Source of the DNA: an uncultured Clostridia bacterium
GTDB taxonomy: Bacteria; Bacillota; Clostridia; TANB77; CAG-508
Reading direction: 5' to 3'
Assembly: GCA_944387555.1 (NCBI GenBank)
Contig: CALXFH010000006.1
Span: 1 to 64,000, forward strand
DNA: 64,000 nt
Shown: positions 26,574-34,865 of the stretch, one piece after another
Layout: every line of letters starts with the position of its first letter
Numbering within the stretch: position 1 is the stretch's first letter
Translations under genes and position numbers: made by a program
Notes under the pieces: generated by a model
Databases searched by the model: none
What the model saw: only the letters and a program-made list of their open reading frames with translations
What the model was told of the DNA's origin: nothing

Positions 26574-27597
26574 TTACATAACATAAAGTACAAAGCGAAA
26601 TGAACCATTATTATATTCTTTACCAATACGGCTAAGTCGATAAGATGATGGATATGTACCATCGTTATAACGTCCTCCTCTAAGAATAAAAGGATTATCA
26701 TTATCAGAATTAATTTCTGCTACATATTCATAATAATTTCCTTCTAAATCATATATATTACAAACCTTATCAGCTTCATTTTGTCCTGAACTTGCTAAGC
26801 TTATAGTATGTCTACTACCGTCATACATCGTAACATCGAATGTATTTCCCAGTCCATCTTGTTCTTCATTTACAAATGCCATTGTCATATCCCATTGTAT
26901 TCCTGAGCACAGCGCACTCTTTACATTTTCATTATTTATAAATTTTTTTGCTTCTATTTTACAATCTGCTTGTGAAATATTATTCCATACTGTTGCACCT
27001 TTTTTACTTACTAATGCTTTTGTGCTTCCACTTGTTTCTTTTCCTGCTTCATATCTTGATATATAAAATCCACCCTTACTTGTTACTGCACTTCTTTCAG
27101 CATTTTCATTGTTTGTACTATCATCTATTGTTGGCTGTATTCCTTCTGGTAGATATCCTGTATCTGTTTGTGCTGATTGTGAAACTTCTATCGTGTCATA
27201 AGTCTCATTCCTAATATATTTTTTTTCATCTGTTACTGGTATCCATACAAATTCATTTCCTTCAGAGTCTATTATTACTAATCCATCTTCAATAGTATTC
27301 TCTCCCTCTACTTGTGATACCGCAAAACCAGCTGGTATTGGTGCTGTTTGCCTATTTTTATCTGTATATGTTGTATTTTCCAAATTTGTTGCTGCTTCCA
27401 ATACTGTTAATCTTCTTAGTTCGTCTTCTTGGCTATCTTCTGTTTCTGTTTTAGCTTTCTGTGCTTGAGCTAGTATTCCATTATTTCCTGTCAGCATTGC
27501 AATGCTTATCCCGAGCTAAAATAAGCAAAACTATTATAGTTATCACTAACGCAATTAAAGTAATTCCTTTTTGTTTATAATTTCTTAAGTTCTTCAT
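26574..27597 (-). CDS. Pilin-like protein with a SUMF1-like C-terminal domain and a +1 recoding site
   Basis: Begins at 27597 with N-Y-K-Q-K-G-I-T-L-I-A-L-V-I-T-I-I-V-L-L-I-L-A, a class III prepilin anchor. Codon 29 is CGG; in the plain frame a stop follows nine codons later. Skipping the C gives L-I-L-A-G-I-S-I-A-M-L-T-G-N-N-G, identical in pattern to the intact pilin-like genes. The 340-aa product ends in a formylglycine-enzyme-like (SUMF1) fold: G-F-Y-I-S-R-Y-E-A-G, then L-R-G-G-R-Y-N-D-G-T-Y, S-Y-R-L-S-R and N-G-S-F-R-F-V. The fold here probably binds ligands at the surface rather than acting as an enzyme. Confidence 0.82.
27511..27513 (-). other. CGG +1 recoding site 8 (pilin signal anchor)
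   Basis: Context TTA-GCT-CGG-GAT-AAG. Dropping the C gives GCT-GGG-ATA-AGC-ATT, restoring the conserved L-A-G-I-S-I-A-M-L inside the anchor. The only CGGG quadruplet of the nine. Confidence 0.85.
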
Positions 27598-27682
27598 TTT
27601 AATTCTTTCCTTTCATTTTTTCTTTTGCTTTTTTAAATTATATATAATTCACAATGATTATAATATTAAAAGTCATCTTTTG

Positions 27683-27700
27683 TTTGCGAGCAGTCGCAAA
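27683..27700. repeat. Palindrome TTTGCGA-GCAG-TCGCAAA
   Basis: Seven-base perfect arms with a four-base centre, upstream of the small HTH gene. Related by its GCGA/TCGC core to the palindrome array at 28.06-28.62 kb. Confidence 0.6.
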
Positions 27701-27751
27701 TATTCCCATTTCTACTTTGATATAATTTTCATATTAAAAAGAGGTGGGTCT

Positions 27752-27994
27752 ATGCAACTTCCGGAAGCTGTACAAAATAGAATTATAAATCTTTGTAAAG
27801 AACAAAATATAACATTAAATAAACTAGCAACTAATTCTGGTCTATCATATTCTACAGTTTTTAGTATATTTTATGGAAAAAGTAAAAGTCCAAAATTAGC
27901 AACAATATTACATATATGCGAGGGATTTAATATTGAATTAACTGAGTTTTTCAATGACCCATTATTTAAAGATGTTGAGTTTGAAGATGAATAA
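27752..27994 (+). CDS. Small XRE-family HTH regulator
   Basis: An 80-aa protein. The start at 27752 is preferred over an upstream in-frame codon because GAGGTGGG sits 4 bases before it. The HTH is I-T-L-N-K-L-A-T-N-S-G-L-S-Y-S-T-V-F-S-I, followed by K-S-P-K-L-A-T-I-L-H-I-C and an acidic C-terminus. It resembles small regulators found beside mobile or toxin loci. Divergent from the pilin gene and ahead of the palindrome array. Confidence 0.8.
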   Translation: MQLPEAVQNRIINLCKEQNITLNKLATNSGLSYSTVFSIFYGKSKSPKLATILHICEGFNIELTEFFNDPLFKDVEFEDE

Positions 27995-28035
27995 AAAGCA
28001 AATACTTTTTTATGATAGTAATTGCTTTTTATTTT
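27993..28035 (+). terminator. Terminator of the HTH gene
   Basis: AAAAAGCAA pairs with TTGCTTTTT, followed by ATTTTTTTG. Confidence 0.7.
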
Positions 28036-28062
28036 TTTGTTTATTTTCCAAAATTTGTAATT

Positions 28063-28081
28063 GTCGCGACACTGTCGCGAC
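28063..28081. repeat. Palindrome array, unit 1 (GTCGCGACA-C-TGTCGCGAC)
   Basis: Nine-base perfect arms about a single central C. Flanks read AATT and TTTAA. The core GACA-C-TGTC is identical to that of the palindrome inside the DUF1016 gene at 29105-29131. Confidence 0.8.
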
Positions 28082-28320
28082 TTTAAAATAAAATCGCTTT
28101 ACTTTTTTAATAAAACATGATATATAATATATATTCTTTAAGTCAAATTGTTTTTAAAAGAAAAAAAATATTTTTTAGTTAAAATTCCTTTTAATTTTAT
28201 AATCAATTTAATCGAAAAGAAATCCATTTTTACTTATTTTAATTTGTTGAAGTTCCTATTCCTTAGGGTTTATTTGTTGTGTTTTTATGTTCAAAATAAT
28301 TTATTATTTACAAATTTCGA

Positions 28321-28368
28321 AATAGTGTCGACAGTGTCGACACTATTCAGATAAGTATATCTTATTTA
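28321..28368. repeat. Palindrome array, unit 2, with GATAAG element
   Basis: A perfect 27-bp palindrome: 13-base arms AATAGTGTCGACA/TGTCGACACTATT about a central G. It is followed directly by CAGATAAGTATATCTTATTT, whose GATAAG-TATAT-CTTAT is a second small palindrome. Confidence 0.9.
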
Positions 28369-28446
28369 ATTATAATCATAATTGATAACTCTTTATATTT
28401 TCATTTCTAAACCAACCTTAAAAAGTAGTTTTTATATTAATTTTCA

Positions 28447-28494
28447 AATTTTCTTGACAGTGTCAAGAAAATTCAGATAAGTATATCTTATTTA
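28447..28494. repeat. Palindrome array, unit 3, with GATAAG element
   Basis: A perfect 27-bp palindrome: arms AATTTTCTTGACA/TGTCAAGAAAATT about a central G. The same CAGATAAGTATATCTTATTT follows immediately. The arms differ from unit 2 but stay fully complementary. Confidence 0.9.
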
Positions 28495-28566
28495 TTACTA
28501 TCACCATTAATTAAGTCTTTATATTTATCATTTCGAATTAAAGTAGATTATTTATTTCTATCAAAT

Positions 28567-28617
28567 TTTGAATTTTGCCGACGTCGTCGGCAAAATTCAA
28601 ATAAGTATATCTTATCC
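28567..28617. repeat. Palindrome array, unit 4, with ATAAG element
   Basis: A perfect 35-bp palindrome: arms TTTGAATTTTGCCGACG/CGTCGGCAAAATTCAAA about a central T, running into ATAAGTATATCTTAT. Units 2, 3 and 4 are spaced about 125 bp apart. Apart from these units, 28032-28812 has only AT-rich sequence and a small frame that ends in unit 2. Confidence 0.9.
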
Positions 28618-28812
28618 GAATATTATTTCTATTCATTAAACTTTTATATACTTATATCTTTCCTTATAACATAATTAAAATTTAATTAAATGTGTCGTCG
28701 TATATTCTTTCTCCTATTAAAAAATACAGCTAAATATTTTTATTTATTTTAAATAAAAACTTTTTGACTTATAGAAAATCAATAATTAAAAAAAATAGAA
28801 AGAAGGTAATAA

Positions 28813-29867
28813 ATGAACGAATTAGAAAAAAATAATAATATAAATAATTTATATAATAGAATAGTATCACTTATAGAAAATGCTAAAAAAATGTAGTAAC
28901 AAAAGTAAATAGTGAAATTACACTATTATATTGGAATATTGGAAAAAATATAACAGAAAATGTATTAAAAAATGAAAGAGCAGAATATGGTAAATCTGTA
29001 ATACAAGAACTGAGCAAAAGACTTATAATAAATTATGGTAAAGGATATAGTGAAAGAAATTTATTTAAGATGATAAAATTTTATGGTTGTTTCCCAGATT
29101 TTGGAATTGTTGCGACACTGTCGCAACAATTGAGCTGGTCTCATTTTGTTGAATTATTACAAATTCAAGATAGTTTAAAGCAAGAATTTTATATTACAAT
29201 GTGTTTAAATGAACATTGGTCTGTGAAAACATTAAGAGAAAGAATTGGCTCTGCCCTATTTGAAAGAACAGCAATATCTAAAAAGCCAGAAGAAACAATA
29301 AAAAATGAATTACAATTATTAAGAGAAGAAAATAAAATGACTCCAGACTTATTCTTTAGAGACCCTTATGTATTAGATTTTCTTAATTTAAAAGATACAT
29401 ATAGTGAAAAAGACCTAGAAAATGCTATTTTAAGTGAACTAGAAAAATTCATCTTAGAAATGGGAAACGATTTTGCATATATTGGAAGACAAAAAAGAAT
29501 AACAATAGACGGAGAAGATTATTATATAGATTTACTTTTCTATCACAGGAAAATGAAAAGATTAGTAGTCATTGAACTAAAATTAGATAAGTTTAGACCA
29601 GAATACAAAGGACAAGTGGAACTTTATTTAAAATATCTTGATAAATATGAAAAAGCAGAAGGAGAACAATCTCCTGTTGCAATAATATTATGTGCAAGTA
29701 AAAGTAAAATGATGACTGAATTACTCGGTTTAGATAATAGTAATATTCATGTTGCTGAATATTTAACAAAATATGTACCTACAAAAATGTTAGAACAAAA
29801 ATTACTAGATAGTATAAAAATAGCAAAAGCACAAATGGAACAAAGAAAGAGATTTAAGAACTCTTAA
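28813..29867 (+). CDS. DUF1016/YhcG-like PD-(D/E)XK nuclease, A-tract frameshift near the start
   Basis: The start at 28813 has GAAGG upstream. The frame breaks at an A7 tract (28885-28891); one more A would give a continuous 351-aa protein. The DUF1016 N-terminal domain contains T-L-L-Y-W-N-I-G-K, G-Y-S-E-R-N-L-F-K-M and L-S-Q-Q-L-S-W-S-H-F. The C-terminal nuclease domain has F-A-Y-I-G-R-Q-K-R, D-L-L-F-Y-H-R, V-V-I-E-L-K-L-D-K-F (PD-ExK core) and G-Q-V-E-L-Y-L. Members are linked to mobile elements and defence loci. A 27-bp palindrome lies inside the L-S-Q-Q-L-S-W coding segment. The indel is a homopolymer change, so slippage or sequencing error are both possible. Confidence 0.8.
29105..29131. 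repeat. Palindrome inside the DUF1016 gene
   Basis: A perfect 27-bp palindrome: arms AATTGTTGCGACA/TGTCGCAACAATT about a central C. It encodes I-V-A-T-L-S-Q-Q-L in frame and matches the architecture of the upstream array. Confidence 0.92.
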
Positions 29868-29882
29868 ACCTCTCCCTACTTT

Positions 29883-30092
29883 TTAATATTTTAATAAATC
29901 CTTATCAATTAAATCATATCTCTTAAATATAGTAATTATCATGCTATAAACTAATTTTTTTCCTAAAAGCTCTCTAAATTTCGTAGTTTTTACTTTTCCT
30001 TGGTTTCTTAAATCTTCTAATTCTTTACCTAATTTATTATATCCATCTACTATGTCATTTAGAGCTTTTTCAAATCTTTCTAATCTATCCAT
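29883..30092 (-). CDS. Small protein of unknown function behind an AKR gene
   Basis: A 69-aa protein with a heptad-like N-terminal helix (L-E-R-F-E-K-A-L-N-D-I-V-D-G-Y-N-K-L) and a basic second half with K-T-T-K-F-R-E-L-L-G-K-K-L. Its ATG lies 4 bp after the AKR stop codon, so it is translated from the same mRNA. No family recognised. Confidence 0.55.
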   Translation of the reverse strand: MDRLERFEKALNDIVDGYNKLGKELEDLRNQGKVKTTKFRELLGKKLVYSMIITIFKRYDLIDKDLLKY

Positions 30093-30096
30093 ATTT

Positions 30097-31242
30097 TTAT
30101 CCTTGTTCTAATTTTCTAGCAAAATCTTCCATTACTTCTGAAATCTTTATTTCTTGAGGGCAAACTGCCTCGCAACTCCTACAACCTATACAAGCACTTG
30201 GTCTTTTATCTTCTGGAAGTGCACTAATCGCCATTGGTGCAATAAATCCTCCACCTGTAAAGCAATGTTCATTATATAAAGCAAGTAGTTTTGGAATATC
30301 AAGTCCCATTGGGCAATGTGAAGTACAATATCTACAAGCTGTACAAGGTAAAACATTTCCCTTAAGCATTTCGTTTGCAATTTCTAGTAAAGTATCCATC
30401 TCTTCTTTATTTAATGGTCTATCTTCACTAAATATTTTAATATTTTCTTGTAGTTGTTCCATTGATGACATTCCAGAAAGTACCATTGTTACACCTGGTA
30501 TACTTTGTAAAAATCTAAATGCCCATCCTACAGTTGTTTCATCTGGTCTTAAATCTTTTAATTTACTTTCTTGTTCATCTGGAAGTTTTGCAAGTTTTCC
30601 ACCTCTTAAAGGTTCCATAACCCAAATAGGAATATTATATTCATTTAATAATTCTACTTTAGCCTTAGCATCTTGGAAGTCATAATCTAAGTAATTTAAT
30701 TGTATTTGGCAAAATTCCATATGTTCTCCATAAGCATTTAAAAATCTTTTTAATATATCAAAGTCTCCGTGTATTGAAAATCCTAAATGTTTAATTCTTC
30801 CATTTTCTTTTTGTTTCATTAAATAATCATAAATACCATATTTAGGATCTAAATATGCATCAATATTTTTATCATTTACATTATGGAATAAATAGAAATC
30901 AAAATAATCTACCCTACATTTTTCTAATTGCTTTTCAAATATTTCTTCTACTTTATCCATATTTGATAAATCATATCCAGGGAATTTAGTCGCTAAATAA
31001 AAACTATCTCTTGGGTATTTACTTAAAACTTTTCCAATAACTTTTTCTGATTCTCCATTATGATATCCCCAAGCTGTATCAAAGTAATTAATTCCATTTT
31101 TAATTGCATAATCCACCATTTTAGCTGTTTCTTCTTCGTCTACTGGTACATCACTATCTACTCCTTTGTTAGGTAGTCTCATTGTTCCTAATCCTAAACT
31201 TGATAATTTTAAACCTTGAAAATCTTTGTATAACATATTCAT
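30097..31242 (-). CDS. Aldo-keto reductase with C-terminal 4Fe-4S domain (1)
   Basis: A 381-aa protein. The AKR barrel has F-D-T-A-W-G-Y-H-N-G-E-S-E (Asp/Tyr), L-A-T-K-F-P (Lys) and F-Y-L-F-H-N-V (His). The tail carries C-T-A-C-R-Y-C-T-S-H-C-P and C-I-G-C-R-S-C-E-A-V-C-P, two four-cysteine clusters typical of 4Fe-4S ferredoxins. The class is common in anaerobes and probably couples ferredoxin to carbonyl or quinone reduction. Paralogues lie at 37062-38156 and 42835-43956. Confidence 0.9.
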   Translation of the reverse strand: MNMLYKDFQGLKLSSLGLGTMRLPNKGVDSDVPVDEEETAKMVDYAIKNGINYFDTAWGYHNGESEKVIGKVLSKYPRDSFYLATKFPGYDLSNMDKVEEIFEKQLEKCRVDYFDFYLFHNVNDKNIDAYLDPKYGIYDYLMKQKENGRIKHLGFSIHGDFDILKRFLNAYGEHMEFCQIQLNYLDYDFQDAKAKVELLNEYNIPIWVMEPLRGGKLAKLPDEQESKLKDLRPDETTVGWAFRFLQSIPGVTMVLSGMSSMEQLQENIKIFSEDRPLNKEEMDTLLEIANEMLKGNVLPCTACRYCTSHCPMGLDIPKLLALYNEHCFTGGGFIAPMAISALPEDKRPSACIGCRSCEAVCPQEIKISEVMEDFARKLEQG

Positions 31243-31365
31243 TCCTCCATTTCTAATTTCATTTTTTACTTCTTTAATTCTATTTTTATTTCTGTATTTT
31301 TATTATCTAATTCCAACAAAAAAATGTCAACAAACAATTTCCTTTATATTTACTATTTTTTCTCT

Positions 31366-31839
31366 TTAAGTTTTTATATCTTCTAAGGTAAAATCTATAA
31401 CTTTTTGTAAATCATTCAAATTTACTTCTACTTGATATCCTATCTTTCCTCCGCTAAAAATTATTGTTTCAAAATCTTTAGCACTTATATCAATAACAGT
31501 TTTAAATTGTTTTTTCATCCCTATTGGAGAACAACCTCCATGTATATAACCTGTTAGTGGAAGCAATTCTTTTGATTTTATCATTTCCACACTTTTTTCT
31601 TTTACTGCATTTGCTGCTTTTTTTAAGTTAAGTTCTTTATTTACAGGAACTAAAAACACATAATGTTCTTTACTGTGTCCAACAGTAACTAGTGTTTTAA
31701 ACACTTGATTTGGATTTTCTCCTAAAGTTTCTGCTACATCCATTCCACTTATTACATCTTCATAATGATAAATTTTATAATTTATCTTCTTTTGGTCCAA
31801 TATTCTCATTACATTTGTTTTATTTAAATTTTGTTTCAT
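31366..31839 (-). CDS. ybaK: YbaK-type aminoacyl-tRNA deacylase
   Basis: The start at 31839 is chosen because GAGGTAAATGAT precedes it. The 157-aa product has G-E-N-P-N-Q-V-F-K-T-L-V (the conserved Lys that acts on the ester bond), V-P-V-N-K-E-L-N-L-K-K-A-A and G-Y-I-H-G-G-C-S-P-I-G as in YbaK/EbsC. It hydrolyses Cys-tRNA(Pro) and similar mischarged tRNAs. It is a translation-quality gene, of interest given the CGG recoding, but no direct link is shown. Confidence 0.9.
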   Translation of the reverse strand: MKQNLNKTNVMRILDQKKINYKIYHYEDVISGMDVAETLGENPNQVFKTLVTVGHSKEHYVFLVPVNKELNLKKAANAVKEKSVEMIKSKELLPLTGYIHGGCSPIGMKKQFKTVIDISAKDFETIIFSGGKIGYQVEVNLNDLQKVIDFTLEDIKT

Positions 31840-31933
31840 ATCATTTACCTCTTTAATTATTTTATACAAATAATATAGCAGAAATAAGAGCAATTATCAA
31901 CAATAACTACTCTTATTTATTTTCAATCATAAT

Positions 31934-32923
31934 TTATTTTAAATATGTTTTAAAGAATTCTTCTATTTTATCAAATGGGATAATATCTACTTTATCATAT
32001 AAATCTGTATGAACTGCACCTGGTATAATCATTAATTCTTTGTTATCTGTATATTTACTGTTTTCTGTCATGTATTTATATGCATCTTTACTCATATAGC
32101 ATGAATGTGCTTTTTCTCCGTGGATTACTAAAACTGCACTTCTTATTTCATTTGTATAATGTAAAATTGGTTGGTTCATAAATGACATTGTTCCTGTTAC
32201 ATTCCATCCATCATTTGAATTTAATGATCTTTTATGATATCCACGTTTTGTTTTATAATAATCATAATAATCTTTAACAAAAAATGGTGCATCTTCTGGA
32301 AGTGGGTCTACTACTCCACCTGCTCTTTTATATGTTCCAGCTTTATAATCTTCTGTTCTTTGGTTATTTAAAGCTACACGAGAATTATGTCTATCTTCTT
32401 CATTATCTTGTGCATCAAAATATCCATTTGCATTAATTCTACTCATATCATACATTGTAGATGAAACAGTAGCTTTAATACGTGTATCAATTGCTGCTGT
32501 ATTTAAAGCTAATCCTCCCCAGCCACAAATTCCAATAATACCAATTCTTTCCGGGTCTACATTTTCTTGTACTGATAAAAAGTCTACTGCTGCTTGGAAG
32601 TCTTCTGTATTAATATCAGGTGATGCCATATATCTTGGTGTTCCTCCACTTTCTCCTGTAAATGATGGGGCAAATGCGATTGTCAAAAATCCTCTTTCTG
32701 CCATAGTTTGTGCATATAACCCAGATGCTTGTTCTTTTACTGCTCCAAAAGGTCCACATACTGCAATTGCTGCAAGTTTTCCTGTATACTCTTTTGGTTC
32801 ATATAAATCTGCTGCTAGAGTTATTCCATAACGATTATGAAATGTTACCTTTCTATGATTTACTTTTTCACTTTTAGGGAATGTTTTATCCCATTCTTCA
32901 GTTAAATTTAATTTTTCCTCCAT
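31934..32923 (-). CDS. Alpha/beta hydrolase (YcjY/dienelactone-hydrolase-like)
   Basis: A 329-aa protein. I-G-I-I-G-I-C-G-W-G-G sits at the nucleophile elbow with Cys in place of the usual Ser. V-N-H-R-K-V-T-F-H-N-R-Y-G and L-Y-E-P-K-E-Y are typical of this group. V-L-V-I-H-G-E-K-A-H-S near residue 269 and P-G-A-V-H-T-D near the end supply the remaining triad positions. The substrate is unknown. It lies in the redox gene cluster with the AKRs, flavin reductase and DUF3737. Confidence 0.8.
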   Translation of the reverse strand: MEEKLNLTEEWDKTFPKSEKVNHRKVTFHNRYGITLAADLYEPKEYTGKLAAIAVCGPFGAVKEQASGLYAQTMAERGFLTIAFAPSFTGESGGTPRYMASPDINTEDFQAAVDFLSVQENVDPERIGIIGICGWGGLALNTAAIDTRIKATVSSTMYDMSRINANGYFDAQDNEEDRHNSRVALNNQRTEDYKAGTYKRAGGVVDPLPEDAPFFVKDYYDYYKTKRGYHKRSLNSNDGWNVTGTMSFMNQPILHYTNEIRSAVLVIHGEKAHSCYMSKDAYKYMTENSKYTDNKELMIIPGAVHTDLYDKVDIIPFDKIEEFFKTYLK

Positions 32924-32995
32924 AATAATACCTTCTTTCTTTTATTTTACTGTTTTTGTTTTCCCTGTTTTTTGGGACGGGCTCAAAAAACAGCA

Positions 32996-33847
32996 CTATT
33001 TTCTTACAATTACTTTTCCATTTACATCCATAATAGAATCTTCATTAATAATTTCTCCTACACTGTCAACTGTGATTGTTCCTGATTTTGGATTTTTAAT
33101 TGAATCTACATGTCCTTTTATATCTGCTTCTACTTCTGAATATTCAAAAGATAAATCACAATCTTCCATTGTACAATTAATTAGTTTCAAATTTTTACAA
33201 TAGCAAAGTGGTTGTGTTCCAATTATTTTACAATTAATAAGTGTTAATCCATCTGAGAACCATGCTAAATATTCACCTTTAACAATAGAATCTCTTACTG
33301 TTACGTTTTTACTGTGCCAAAATGCATCCTTTGTATCCAATTTACAATTTGTAATTTCTAGATTTTCCATATATTGAAAAGAATATTTTCCTTGGAATTC
33401 CACATTATCTAGCTTTACATTTTTACTATCTAAAAATATATATTCAGATGTGATTTTCGAATCTTTAACTTCTATATTATTACATTTCCAACCAAATTCT
33501 GGTGAAACTATATTTGTGTTTTTAATTTTTGTATTGCTACACTCTCTTAAAAGTTTTATTCCCTCTAAATCACAATCTTTAATTAAACCATCATGAGAAT
33601 ACCAAATAGGTGCACGAGTTTTGTCATCAAATGTAGAATTTATTAATTCATAACCTCTTGCATGCCATAATGGATATCTTAATGAAAACTTACTATCTAT
33701 TACTCTTATATTTCTAGTTTCTTTTAAAACTGATTCCCCATCTTGAGGTCCTGCAAAAGTACAATTTTTTACTTCTGTATTTTTTAAATTATATAAAGCT
33801 CTTTCTTCATCAAATGTTTTATTTTCTATTATTTCTTTTACTTCCAT
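32996..33847 (-). CDS. DUF3737 right-handed beta-helix protein
   Basis: A 283-aa protein that begins with F-D-E-E-R-A-L-Y-N-L-K-N, matching DUF3737. The body is a series of coil turns such as C-T-F-A-G-P-Q-D-G-E-S, W-H-A-R-G-Y-E-L-I-N-S-T-F, W-Y-S-H-D-G and W-H-S-K-N-V-T. The family is widespread in gut Firmicutes and is often next to reductases, as here. The molecular role is unknown. Confidence 0.85.
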   Translation of the reverse strand: MEVKEIIENKTFDEERALYNLKNTEVKNCTFAGPQDGESVLKETRNIRVIDSKFSLRYPLWHARGYELINSTFDDKTRAPIWYSHDGLIKDCDLEGIKLLRECSNTKIKNTNIVSPEFGWKCNNIEVKDSKITSEYIFLDSKNVKLDNVEFQGKYSFQYMENLEITNCKLDTKDAFWHSKNVTVRDSIVKGEYLAWFSDGLTLINCKIIGTQPLCYCKNLKLINCTMEDCDLSFEYSEVEADIKGHVDSIKNPKSGTITVDSVGEIINEDSIMDVNGKVIVRK

Positions 33848-33860
33848 AATATCTCCTCCT

Positions 33861-34478
33861 TTAATTATTACTAATTTCGAATGTTACTTCTGTGTTCCTA
33901 TTTCCAACAGCTTCTGCTAAACCTTGTGGATTATCAATATGACCTAATCTTGTATAACTATATGGAGTTGAAAAACTATCATAAAATAATACTAAACAAT
34001 CTGAACCATATAACATTAAATCACCTGTATTAATATTTCCTACTCTTATGCTATTTGTTGGCATACTTTCATCAAAGTAATAATATTTTTCATTTCCGTG
34101 TAATTCGCTCATATTTATTGTTAATGGTAATTTATTTAGTAATTCTCTTGTTGTTGCATTATCCTCCAATGTTGCTGTAAAATTTTTATCTCCTATTTTA
34201 ATGTTTAATTTCATTTCTTCTCCTCCTTCATTATTTTCATTATAATTAATTTCTTCATTTGTATTTTCTAAGTTGCTTGTTACTTCATTATTAGTATTTA
34301 CATCTTCTTGGCTAGAATTTACATTTGTCGTTATATTGTTATTATTCGTATTTGTTACTACGTTTTGAACTACATTTTCATCTTCTTCGTTATTTAAATA
34401 CGAGTTAAACAAAATTAATAACAAGATTACAAGCAAAAGCAAAATTATTGTAATTACCACTATTGTTCTTTTTCTCAC
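33861..34478 (-). CDS. Membrane-anchored cyclophilin-like protein
   Basis: A 205-aa protein. One membrane helix (about 5-26) is followed by an Asn/Thr-rich linker (about 30-85) and a cyclophilin-like domain: K-L-N-I-K-I-G-D-K, F-T-A-T-L-E-D-N-A-T-T-R-E-L-L, Y-Y-F-D-E-S and L-M-L-Y-G-S-D-C-L-V-L-F-Y. Proteins of this fold are encoded next to AKR and flavodoxin genes in many anaerobes. It is probably extracytoplasmic. Transcribed with DUF3737 (13-bp gap). Confidence 0.82.
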   Translation of the reverse strand: MRKRTIVVITIILLLLVILLLILFNSYLNNEEDENVVQNVVTNTNNNNITTNVNSSQEDVNTNNEVTSNLENTNEEINYNENNEGGEEMKLNIKIGDKNFTATLEDNATTRELLNKLPLTINMSELHGNEKYYYFDESMPTNSIRVGNINTGDLMLYGSDCLVLFYDSFSTPYSYTRLGHIDNPQGLAEAVGNRNTEVTFEISNN

Positions 34479-34490
34479 AAAACCACTTCC

Positions 34491-34733
34491 TTAAACATTT
34501 TTATAGTTATTATTTTTTAAATCCAAAATTAAATAATCTAAAACATCTAGTTCTTTTTCATTTTTATGTATTTTTTCTAATAACTTTTTCCTGTATTTTG
34601 TAAGCAAGCTTAACATTTCAGCTTTATTTTCTTTAGAAAATAGTTTTAAAAATTCGTCTATTATTTCCTTATTACATCCTGCATCTTTTAAGTTTTGTAT
34701 AATTGCTTCTTTTAAATTTTGTTCCCCTCTCAT
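34491..34733 (-). CDS. Small helical protein of unknown function
   Basis: The start at 34733 follows GAGGGAAAAAGAT. The 80-aa product is predicted to be helical: A-I-I-Q-N-L-K-D-A-G-C-N-K-E-I-I-D-E-F, then L-L-T-K-Y-R-K-K-L-L-E-K-I-H-K-N-E-K-E-L-D. The C-terminal half resembles small proteins encoded with AKR and LysR genes in clostridia. Divergent from the LysR gene, 133 bp apart, and likely under its control. Confidence 0.65.
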   Translation of the reverse strand: MRGEQNLKEAIIQNLKDAGCNKEIIDEFLKLFSKENKAEMLSLLTKYRKKLLEKIHKNEKELDVLDYLILDLKNNNYKNV

Positions 34734-34865
34734 ATCTTTTTCCCTCTTTCTAGTTATATTATAAAACACAGATTTTCACTTGACAAATACTTATTTGTTA
34801 TGCTAATCCATAATTGACAGTTATGTGAAAATTTATTATAATAATTGTATTAAGAGGTGATATAT

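Noticed and set aside
27683-28617. Palindrome region as a CRISPR array
   Set aside because: The units are palindromes with differing arms, not identical repeats with unique spacers, and no cas genes are present.
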